DNA of 20,630 nucleotides, taken from JAAFHS01 sp031396505. GTDB taxonomy: Bacteria; Pseudomonadota; Alphaproteobacteria; Rhodobacterales; Rhodobacteraceae. How positions within the stretch are numbered: the stretch's first letter is position 1; each line of letters begins with the position of its first letter. Shown here one piece after another: positions 15,197 through 20,630 of this stretch. The stretch is taken from positions 1 through 20,630 of the forward strand of contig JANNKX010000018.1 of assembly GCA_031396505.1 (NCBI GenBank), in the 5' to 3' direction. The position numbers were made by a program, and so were the translations under genes. Under the pieces are notes generated by a model. The model was not told where the DNA came from, did no database searches, and worked only from the letters and a program-made list of their open reading frames with translations.

Positions 15197-16327
15197 ATGG
15201 TACGGCCTTCAACTGAAGAAGAGCTATCCGAAATCATCCGCGGCGCGAACGGCCCTTTGCACATCCGGGGTGGCGGCACGCGCGCCTTGCGGCGGGTCGC
15301 AGGCGAAGTGCTGGAGACGGGTGGGCTGTCGGGTATCAGCCTGTATGAACCGGGTGCATTGACGCTGGTGGTCAAGGCCGGCACGCCTTTGGCAGAGGTG
15401 GATACGGCATTGGCGGCGGAACGGCAGCGGCTGGCGTTCGAGGTGCCGGATCTGCGTGGCCTTTTGGGGCGGGCGGGTGCATCGACCATCGGCGGGGTGG
15501 TGGCGACCAATGCATCAGGCCCGCGCCGGATCCAGGGCTGCGCCTGCCGCGACAATCTGATTGGCGTGCGGCTGGTCGATGGGGCAGGTATCATCCTGAA
15601 GAACGGCGGGCGCGTGATGAAAAACGTGACCGGCTATGATCTGGTGAAACTGATGGCGGGCGCGCAGGGCACGCTGGGGGTTTTGACGGAAGTAGCGTTC
15701 AAATTGCAAGCCGTGCCCGAGGCTGAGGCGACCGTGGTTCTGCCCGTCGCCGATTCGGCGGCGGCGGTGGCGATGTTAAGCCGTGCCTTGGGGTCGCCCT
15801 ATGATCTGTCAGGCGCGGCCTATGACGGGCGCGTGTTGTTGCGTGTCGAAGGGATGGCCGGGTCTGTTGCCTATCGCAGTGCGGCATTGTCGGCCCTGAT
15901 CGGGGGCGACATTGTGACGGCTGCTGACAGCGCCGCAATCTGGGCCGGGATCCGCGATGTGGCGGCATTTGCCGGGCGTGTGGGCGCGATCTGGCGGGTG
16001 TCGGTCAAGCCCACGGATGGGCCGGTGTTGCTGGCAGCTTTGGGTGCGCATGTCGACCGCGTGATGGATTGGGGCGGTGGTCTGGTCTGGCTGCTGGTGC
16101 CGGGCGGCGATGATGCCGTGCGCATTCGCGGCCTCGTGAACCGCCTTGGCGGGCATGCCACGCTGATGCGCGGCCCCGCAGATGTGCCTGCGTTTCACCC
16201 CGAAACCGCCCCCATTGCCGCCCTTTCGCAGGCTTTGCGCGCGCAGTTTGATCCGCGCGGCATCCTTAACCCCGGTCTGATGGGGGGCGATGTCGCCCCC
16301 GCGTCCCCGACTACGGTGACATCCTGA
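15197..16327 (+). CDS. glcE: glycolate oxidase subunit GlcE
   Basis: A 376-residue FAD-binding subunit of glycolate oxidase, a shortened homologue of GlcD. It starts MVRPSTEEELSEIIRGANGP and carries the flavin-binding blocks IRGGGTRAL, TIGGVVATNASGPRR, then RDNLIGVRLVDG and KNVTGYDLVKLMAGAQGTLG. The C-terminus has FDPRGILNPGLMGG. The ATG at 15197 follows GAGGAAGGGG. Earlier in-frame starts overlap glcD and lack a ribosome binding site. The stop overlaps the glcF start (TGATG). Roughly the first 900 bases favour G-ending codons, while the end and the neighbouring glc genes favour C-ending codons. Confidence 0.94.
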   Translation: MVRPSTEEELSEIIRGANGPLHIRGGGTRALRRVAGEVLETGGLSGISLYEPGALTLVVKAGTPLAEVDTALAAERQRLAFEVPDLRGLLGRAGASTIGGVVATNASGPRRIQGCACRDNLIGVRLVDGAGIILKNGGRVMKNVTGYDLVKLMAGAQGTLGVLTEVAFKLQAVPEAEATVVLPVADSAAAVAMLSRALGSPYDLSGAAYDGRVLLRVEGMAGSVAYRSAALSALIGGDIVTAADSAAIWAGIRDVAAFAGRVGAIWRVSVKPTDGPVLLAALGAHVDRVMDWGGGLVWLLVPGGDDAVRIRGLVNRLGGHATLMRGPADVPAFHPETAPIAALSQALRAQFDPRGILNPGLMGGDVAPASPTTVTS

Positions 16328-17610
16328 TGCAAACCACCTTTTCCCCCGAACAGTTGCGCGACCCCGCCACCGCAAGGTCAAACGAAATCCTGCGATCCTG
16401 CGTGCATTGCGGCATGTGCACCGCCACGTGCCCCACCTATCAGGTGCTGGGCGATGAGTTGGACAGCCCGCGCGGGCGCATCTACCTCATCAAGGAAATG
16501 CTGGAAAACGGCCGCCCCGCCGATGAAAAGACCGTCAAGCATATCGACCGCTGCCTGTCATGCCTTGCCTGTATGACGACCTGCCCCTCGGGCGTGCATT
16601 ACATGCATCTGGTCGATCACGCCCGCGCGCATATCGAGGCGACCTACACCCGCCCCCTTGGTGACCGCCTGCTGCGCAATGTGCTGGCCTGGGTCATCCC
16701 CAACCCCACGCGGTTTCGCCTTGCCTTGTTCGGGGCAAAACTTGCCAGACCTTTTGTGCGGCTGATCCCTGATGCCCGCCTGCGCGCCATGGTTGCGATG
16801 GCACCCAAAACCATTCCGCCCGTCAGCCGCAATGACGATCCGCAAACCTTCGCCGCCATCGGTCCGCCCAAGATGCGCGTTGCGCTGATGACGGGTTGCG
16901 CGCAAAAGGCGCTGAATACCGATATCAATGATGCCACCATCCGCCTGCTGACCCGGCTGGGCTGCGAAGTGGTCGTGGCTGCAGGGCAGGGCTGCTGTGG
17001 CGCGCTGACCCACCACATGGGCAAAGAGGCACAATCGCACGCATCTGCCTCCGCCAACATCGCAGCCTTCATGACCGAGCTGCCGCGCGGCCTTGATGCG
17101 ATCGTCATCAACACCTCCGGTTGTGGCACCACCGTCAAGGATTACGGCCATATGTTCCGCAATGATGCGCTGGCCGCTGATGCCGCACATGTGGCCAGCC
17201 TCGCGATGGATATCAGCGAGGTTCTGACCAAACTCGGTATCCCCGAAGGTGCCCCCAAGGGTATTCGCGTTGCCTATCACGCCGCCTGTTCGCTGCAGCA
17301 TGGCCAGCAGATCAAGACGCTGCCGAAAGACCTGCTGAAACGTGCGGGATTTACCGTGGTCGAACCCGCCGACAGTCATCTGTGCTGTGGCTCCGCTGGC
17401 ACCTACAACCTGCTGCAACCCGCGATTTCATCCGAACTGAAGGATCGCAAGGTCAAAACCCTGATGGCCCGCGCCCCCGATGTCATCGCCGCAGGCAACA
17501 TCGGCTGCATGATGCAGATCGGATCGACCGTGGGGGTGCCCGTCGTGCATACCGTGGAACTGCTGGATTGGGCAACAGGTGGGCCGCAACCGCGCGCGAT
17601 GATCGAATAA
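16327..17610 (+). CDS. glcF: glycolate oxidase iron-sulfur subunit GlcF
   Basis: A 427-residue iron-sulfur subunit that carries electrons from the flavin subunits towards the quinone pool at the membrane. Two 4Fe-4S motifs are complete: CVHCGMCTATCP (Cys 25, 28, 31, 35) and CLSCLACMTTCP (Cys 76, 79, 82, 86). Two cysteine-rich CCG domains follow, with GCCGALTHHMG and LCCGSAGTYNL. The ATG at 16327 overlaps the glcE stop, so translation is probably coupled. The length is normal for GlcF and no residue appears missing, so glcDEF looks like a complete, functional set. Confidence 0.96.
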   Translation: MQTTFSPEQLRDPATARSNEILRSCVHCGMCTATCPTYQVLGDELDSPRGRIYLIKEMLENGRPADEKTVKHIDRCLSCLACMTTCPSGVHYMHLVDHARAHIEATYTRPLGDRLLRNVLAWVIPNPTRFRLALFGAKLARPFVRLIPDARLRAMVAMAPKTIPPVSRNDDPQTFAAIGPPKMRVALMTGCAQKALNTDINDATIRLLTRLGCEVVVAAGQGCCGALTHHMGKEAQSHASASANIAAFMTELPRGLDAIVINTSGCGTTVKDYGHMFRNDALAADAAHVASLAMDISEVLTKLGIPEGAPKGIRVAYHAACSLQHGQQIKTLPKDLLKRAGFTVVEPADSHLCCGSAGTYNLLQPAISSELKDRKVKTLMARAPDVIAAGNIGCMMQIGSTVGVPVVHTVELLDWATGGPQPRAMIE

Positions 17611-17672
17611 CCTTTGCCACAGATTCGCCGAAGTGCTTGGGTACGACAGCCCGACCACAGCCCGGAGATGCC

Positions 17673-18509
17673 ATGCGCGCCCTGATTGCCTTCGCCCTTG
17701 TCATGGTTGCCAGCCTTCCCGCAATCAGCCTTGCGCAAGATAAACCGTCCACACCGCTGGTCGCCCTTGAAACCGCCAATGACAGCCGCGGCTGGGAGGC
17801 CGTGGGCCGCCTCAATCTTGGCACGCGTGGCTTTTGTACCGGCACGCTGATTGCACCCGATCTGGTGCTGACGGCGGCCCATTGCCTGTTTGACAAGGAA
17901 ACCGGTGCACGCGTCGACCCATCCAAGATCGAATTTCTGGCCGGATGGCGCAATGGCAGCGCGCTGGCTTACCGCACCGCGCGCAAGGCCCTGCCACATC
18001 CCGACTATATCTATGCCGGGGATCAGGGCGTTGCCCGCGTCGCCTATGACGTGGCCCTTGTGCAACTGAATCAGCCCGTGCGTCTGTGGAACGTGCAACC
18101 CTTCGATCTCGACGTGCGCCCTGTCACCGGCGATGAGGTCGGCATCGTGTCTTACGCCCAAGACCGGTCCGAAGTGCCATCCCTGCAGGAAACCTGCCAC
18201 GTCCTGTCGCGTGAGGCCGAGGCGATCGTGATGGATTGCAGCGTCGATTTCGGATCGTCCGGTGCTCCGGTATTTTCGTTCCGTGACGGCGTGCCGCGCG
18301 TTGTCTCCGTCGTGTCCGCCAAGGCGCAGCTTGACGGCCAGACCGTTTCGCTTGGCGTGTCACTCGATGCGCCACTGGCCGAACTGAAGGCCGAAATGGC
18401 CAATGATATCCGCGGCACCACCGGGCGCGGCGGCGTGCGTGTGATTTCTGGCGGCAATGCCACGGGCGCGAAATTCATGGCCCCCCCGGGCGCCGCCGAC
18501 GCCCCTTGA
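17673..18509 (+). CDS. secreted trypsin-like serine protease
   Basis: A 278-residue protein with a signal peptide (MRALIAFALVMVASLPAISL, cut after AQ or nearby) and a chymotrypsin-fold protease domain. The catalytic triad is visible: His70 in VLTAAHC, Asp126 in YDVALVQL and Ser196 in DFGSSGAP. Cys55/Cys71 and Cys175/Cys189 could form the two usual disulfides. The Ser motif is GSSGAP rather than GDSGGP, as in V8-like and bacterial trypsin-like peptidases, so specificity cannot be read off. The ATG at 17673 has CGGAG seven bases upstream. It lies 62 bases after glcF and may have its own promoter. Its stop codon falls inside the -35 box of the hsp20 promoter. Confidence 0.93.
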   Translation: MRALIAFALVMVASLPAISLAQDKPSTPLVALETANDSRGWEAVGRLNLGTRGFCTGTLIAPDLVLTAAHCLFDKETGARVDPSKIEFLAGWRNGSALAYRTARKALPHPDYIYAGDQGVARVAYDVALVQLNQPVRLWNVQPFDLDVRPVTGDEVGIVSYAQDRSEVPSLQETCHVLSREAEAIVMDCSVDFGSSGAPVFSFRDGVPRVVSVVSAKAQLDGQTVSLGVSLDAPLAELKAEMANDIRGTTGRGGVRVISGGNATGAKFMAPPGAADAP

Positions 18510-18533
18510 AAGGCGCAAATCTGCATCCCATCT
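18503..18533 (+). promoter_or_regulatory. sigma-32-type heat-shock promoter of hsp20
   Basis: CCCTTGAAA (18503-18511) matches the sigma-32 (RpoH) -35 consensus, and TCCCATCT (18526-18533) matches CCCCATNT at all but one position. The spacer is 14 bases, within the accepted range. Transcription would begin near 18541, giving an 87-base leader before the hsp20 ATG. The -35 box contains the TGA of the upstream protease gene. Confidence 0.7.
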
Positions 18534-18540
18534 GATGTGA

Positions 18541-18627
18541 TGTCCCCGGTGCCAACACGCGGGCCGGGGCAAATACCCGCCCTGTCCGGCTGGAAGGGCT
18601 TCACACATCGCTTGATAAGGATGACCC
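18541..18627 (+). promoter_or_regulatory. hsp20 leader with ROSE-like RNA thermometer
   Basis: The leader can form three hairpins: CCCCGG/CCGGGG (18544-18549 with 18564-18569), GCCCT/AGGGC extended by TCC/GGA (18579-18599), and a terminal one at 18606-18623. The last pairs CATC-G-CTT with AAG-GATG around a GAT loop, leaving one bulged G. It hides the ribosome binding site AAGGA (18617-18621), six bases before the ATG. UCGCU (18608-18612) opposite AGGA, with the G unpaired, is the ROSE-element hallmark U(U/C)GCU. ROSE elements repress small heat-shock genes at low temperature and melt on warming. Confidence 0.6.
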
Positions 18628-19107
18628 ATGCGTAACTATGATTTCACCCCGCTCTACCGTGCCACCGTCGGCTTTGACCGCATCGCAGGCCTGATGGACC
18701 GTGCCCTGTCTGCCGACGTCGGCCAGCCCACCTATCCGCCCTATAACATCGAAAAAACGGCCGAGGATGCCTACCGTATTTCCATCGCCGTCGCAGGCTT
18801 TACCGCCGATGAACTGGCGGTCGAGGTCAAGGATGGTGCGCTGATCGTTACCGCCCGCAAGGCCCCCGAAGGCGATGCGCGCAGCTATCTGCACCGTGGC
18901 ATCGCCACCCGCGCGTTTGAACGCCGCTTTGCACTCGCCGATCATGTGCGCGTCGCAGGGGCCGCCCATGACCTTGGCATGCTGCACATCGACCTTGTGC
19001 GCGAAATGCCCGAGGCGCTGAAACCCCGCCGGATCGAGATCGCCCGCAGCGCCGATGTCGCGGCCCTGACAGTGACCCCCGATCAGACGGATGCCCCCAC
19101 GCACTGA
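18628..19107 (+). CDS. Hsp20 small heat-shock protein (IbpA-like)
   Basis: A 159-residue small heat-shock protein, an ATP-independent holdase that binds unfolding proteins. The N-terminus MRNYDFTPLYRATVGFDRIA and the YPPYNIEKTAEDAYRISIAV block are typical of the IbpA/HspA class. The alpha-crystallin domain covers about residues 40-135, with FTADELAVEVKDGALIV, YLHRGIATRAFERRFALADH and MLHIDLVREMPEALKPRRI, the last holding the conserved C-terminal beta strand and IxI-like end. The ATG at 18628 follows AAGGATGA. Expression is probably doubly heat-controlled, by the sigma-32-like promoter and the ROSE-like leader. A strong hairpin follows the stop. Confidence 0.95.
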   Translation: MRNYDFTPLYRATVGFDRIAGLMDRALSADVGQPTYPPYNIEKTAEDAYRISIAVAGFTADELAVEVKDGALIVTARKAPEGDARSYLHRGIATRAFERRFALADHVRVAGAAHDLGMLHIDLVREMPEALKPRRIEIARSADVAALTVTPDQTDAPTH

Positions 19108-19119
19108 TCGCACGGAAAA

Positions 19120-19144
19120 GGGCAGGGGCCATCCGGCCCCGCCC
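19120..19144 (+). terminator. hairpin after hsp20, probable terminator
   Basis: GGGC-A-GGGGCC (19120-19130), loop ATCC, then GGCCCC-GCCC (19135-19144) form a ten-base-pair GC stem with one bulged A, starting 13 bases after the hsp20 stop. No T tract follows, so it may be a weak or Rho-assisted terminator or serve as a 3' stabiliser. Confidence 0.6.
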
Positions 19145-19147
19145 ACC

Positions 19148-19171
19148 CTTCGGGCCAGGCCGAAGCCTTCG
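19148..19171. promoter_or_regulatory. overlapping palindromes upstream of the ArsR-type gene
   Basis: CTTCGG (19148-19153) pairs with CCGAAG (19160-19165), and CGAAG-C-CTTCG (19161-19171) forms a second, overlapping dyad. They lie 38-61 bases before the regulator ATG, where an autoregulatory operator would be expected. They could instead belong to the hsp20 terminator region. Confidence 0.3.
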
Positions 19172-19208
19172 CCATTGCATCCGCCCGCGCGCCTGCGTCA
19201 GATGCGCC

Positions 19209-19859
19209 ATGGACCACGAACTTTGGAAATTGATGCGAAGTTTTGGCGACGGCAGCCGTGTGCGCCTGTTGTGCCTGCTGATGGATGGCCGCGCCTTTAC
19301 TGGCAAGGAACTTGCCAGCTTTGCCGCACTTGCCCCCTCAACTGCCTCTGAACATCTGTCGCATCTGCGCGACGCGGGCCTTGTGCGCGCACAAAAGACC
19401 GGGCGCTCCACCTATTATACGCTTTCCAGCCCCGATGTGGCCACCGTACTGGAAGCCATGACGCCGTTGCTGCCGCCGCCATTGCCCACCACGCCCATCG
19501 CAATGGCGCGCTGCTGCTATGATCACCTTGCAGGCGATCTTGGTGTAAAACTGGCCCAGGCCCTTGTGCACCAAGGCCTTCTTGCGCTGGATGCCGGTCT
19601 GTTGGAAAAGGCCGCGGGGTTTGATGCGGGTCTGCGGCGGCTTGGCCTTGCGTTACCACCAATGCGACCGGCCTTGCGCAGCTGTCTGGACTGGACGGCG
19701 CGCCGCCCCCACATTGCAGGTGGCCTCGGTGCGGCCGTGCTGGCACAGGCCTTTGCCCATGGCTGGGTCACGCGCACCAAAACCCCCCGCCTGCTGCAGA
19801 TCACGCCCGCAGGCGCGCGTGGCTTTGCCGATCACTATGGTGTTGTCATGTCGCCATAA
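19209..19859 (+). CDS. ArsR family winged-helix regulator with C-terminal domain
   Basis: A 216-residue transcription regulator. Residues 1-85 form an ArsR-type winged helix: MDHELWKLMRSFGDGSRVRL, recognition helix APSTASEHLSHLRDAGLV, and the wing KTGRSTYYTL. The metal-binding ELCVCDL signature is absent, so it is probably not a metal sensor of the classic type. The C-terminal half contains ARCCYDHLAGDLGV, then helices ending TPRLLQITPAGARGFADHYGV. Similar long ArsR proteins with a CYDHLAG block occur in rhizobia and Rhodobacteraceae, with ligands unknown. The CC pair in this block could respond to redox or thiols, which is speculation. The start has no strong ribosome binding site. The gene converges on the VWA gene. 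Confidence 0.9.
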   Translation: MDHELWKLMRSFGDGSRVRLLCLLMDGRAFTGKELASFAALAPSTASEHLSHLRDAGLVRAQKTGRSTYYTLSSPDVATVLEAMTPLLPPPLPTTPIAMARCCYDHLAGDLGVKLAQALVHQGLLALDAGLLEKAAGFDAGLRRLGLALPPMRPALRSCLDWTARRPHIAGGLGAAVLAQAFAHGWVTRTKTPRLLQITPAGARGFADHYGVVMSP

Positions 19860-19873
19860 CCCGACCCTTGCCC

Positions 19874-19892
19874 GATCTTTCTGCGAAAGATC
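19874..19892. repeat. palindrome 1 of a mirrored pair
   Basis: GATCTTTC-TGC-GAAAGATC is a perfect eight-base-arm palindrome with a three-base loop, 15 bases past the ArsR-type gene stop. Its reverse complement is nearly identical to the palindrome at 19917-19935. There is no T tract on either side, so simple intrinsic termination is not assured. Confidence 0.6.
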
Positions 19893-19916
19893 ACAGTTCC
19901 CGACACCGAAAACCCG

Positions 19917-19935
19917 GATTTTTCGCAGAAAAATC
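19917..19935. repeat. palindrome 2 of a mirrored pair
   Basis: GATTTTTC-GCA-GAAAAATC is perfect over eight-base arms with a three-base loop. Read on the other strand it equals palindrome 1 except at one base pair, where C-G became T-A on both arms, so pairing is kept. The two units lie 24 bases apart in inverted orientation. Confidence 0.6.
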
Positions 19936-19949
19936 GTGATCGCCAGGGC

Positions 19950-19986
19950 GGATCGCCTTCAATCTGATGCAGACTGAAGGCGATCC
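19950..19986. terminator. long hairpin between convergent genes, possible bidirectional terminator
   Basis: GGATCGCCTTCA (19950-19961) and TGAAGGCGATCC (19975-19986) pair perfectly over 12 bases. After an A/C mismatch the stem continues TCTG/CAGA around an ATG loop. A second GATCGCC at 19938-19944 could compete for the right arm. The position between convergent genes suits a bidirectional terminator, although neither side has a T tract. The remaining sequence to 20056 shows no gene. Confidence 0.5.
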
Positions 19987-20056
19987 AGGATAGGCAAGCC
20001 GTTGGTTATGTTGCGTATCGCTGCCCGTCAGGTGAACCCGATTGGCAGTGATACAG

Positions 20057-20630
20057 CTAGCGCGCCAGACTTTTCGCCAGCCGCATCAGGTTCACCGCCT
20101 CGGCGCGATAGCCGAACGCATCATCCCCCCGCGCGCCATTGGCCAGCGCAATCGCGTCATCCCAGCCCCACTCGCCCAGATACGTGGCCCCGGTCAGCAA
20201 CTGCCCGAACCCCGCCACGGCGGCGGCAAAACGCACATCGTCGGACGGCGCGGTATCACCCGCCACAATCGGCACCTCGATCAGTTCCGATGCACTTTCC
20301 CCTGGTGCCTTGTACCGCAGCCGCAAAAATCCCATCTCGCCGCCCGCCGGTTCTGCCCCCGCCGCACCATAGCGCAAGGGATCATTCAACAGCGCATCAC
20401 TGCCCGGTGCGGTCACCTCATAGATCGCTGTCACGGCTGTGCCCGCGCCAATCTCGCCCGCATCCACCCGGTCGTTGTTGAAATCCTCGCGCCGCAACGC
20501 GCGCGTTTCATACCCGATAAGACGGTATTCCGCGACTTGCGCCGGGTTCCATTCCACCTGTATTTTCACGTCATCCGCAATCGGGAACAAGGTCCCCGTC
20601 TACTGATCCACCAGCACCTTGCGGGCCTCC
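20057..20630 (-). pseudogene. YfbK-like VWA protein, C-terminal part, with in-frame TAG
   Basis: The reading frame encodes the C-terminal region (DUF3520-type) of VWA proteins related to E. coli YfbK: FPIADDVKIQVEWNPAQVAE, YRLIGYETRALRREDFNNDR, VDAGEIGAGTAVTAIYEV, and the end AEAVNLMRLAKSLAR. Upstream in the same frame, EARKVLVDQ clearly continues the homology, but a TAG at 20602-20600 interrupts it between VDQ and TGTLFPIADD. The N-terminal VWA domain lies beyond the window. Either the gene is broken, the TAG is suppressed, or there is a sequence error so near the edge. The TTG at 20590 is not a credible start because it is inside the domain. No operon partner is visible. Family assignment is strong; the broken state is uncertain. 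Confidence 0.75.

Noticed and set aside
4287..17610. A single glycolate-hydroxypyruvate gene cluster joining the hyi-like gene with glcDEF
   Set aside because: They are more than 8 kb apart on opposite strands with an unrelated operon between. A metabolic link is possible but the gene order does not show it.
19874..19986. A CRISPR array
   Set aside because: The three palindromes differ in sequence and length, spacing is irregular and there are no cas genes.
19861..20056. A small gene or tRNA in the convergent gap
   Set aside because: The hairpins do not form a cloverleaf, there is no anticodon arm or CCA-like end, and open frames there lack ribosome binding sites.

Overview
The window is GC-rich, densely coding DNA from an alphaproteobacterium. 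The best fit is Rhodobacteraceae (Roseobacter-like), judged from protein character (DUF2459, DUF1285, DUF4159, DUF599, glcDEF, an ArsR regulator with a long C-terminal domain) and from an intergenic GGGGGGC/GCCCCCC element. No rRNA, tRNA, CRISPR array, transposase or phage gene was seen. Both ends cut a gene, polA on the left and a VWA/YfbK-type gene on the right.

Layout. (1) 1-3310, minus strand: zinc-finger protein, DUF2459 membrane protein, then polA, read right to left. (2) 3488-4042, plus strand: a small RTX calcium-binding protein. (3) 4069-5694, minus strand: DUF1285 protein, hydroxypyruvate isomerase family protein, DUF2798 membrane protein. (4) 5754-12479, plus strand: four genes with overlapping stops and starts, encoding a MoxR AAA+ ATPase, a DUF58 protein, a 930-residue BatA-N/DUF4159 membrane protein and a 687-residue membrane protein with a VWA-like region and a GATase1-like region. 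(5) 12496-13614, minus strand: a small secreted protein whose 3' end looks frameshifted, and a DUF599 membrane protein. (6) 13698-17610, plus strand: glcD, glcE, glcF (glycolate oxidase), behind an inverted repeat that flanks a candidate -10 box. (7) 17673-19859, plus strand: a secreted trypsin-like protease, an Hsp20 chaperone and an ArsR-type regulator. (8) 19860-20056: a convergent intergenic region holding three strong palindromes. (9) 20057-20630, minus strand: the C-terminal part of a YfbK-like VWA protein with an in-frame TAG.

How the genes work together. glcDEF should oxidise glycolate to glyoxylate and pass electrons to the quinone pool. The hydroxypyruvate isomerase family protein would act in neighbouring C2/C3 metabolism, although it lies in another transcription unit. 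The MoxR/DUF58/membrane-protein set is a coherent, poorly characterised envelope-associated module in which an AAA+ ATPase probably acts on VWA-domain partners. The hsp20 gene has a sigma-32-like promoter, and its leader ends in a hairpin that matches the core of ROSE RNA thermometers.

Main points to check: the ROSE-like thermometer, the two mirror-image hairpins at 19874-19935 that differ by a compensated base pair, and two apparent gene lesions (a lost stop near 12498 and an amber codon at 20600-20602). The lesions could be real or could be sequence errors.
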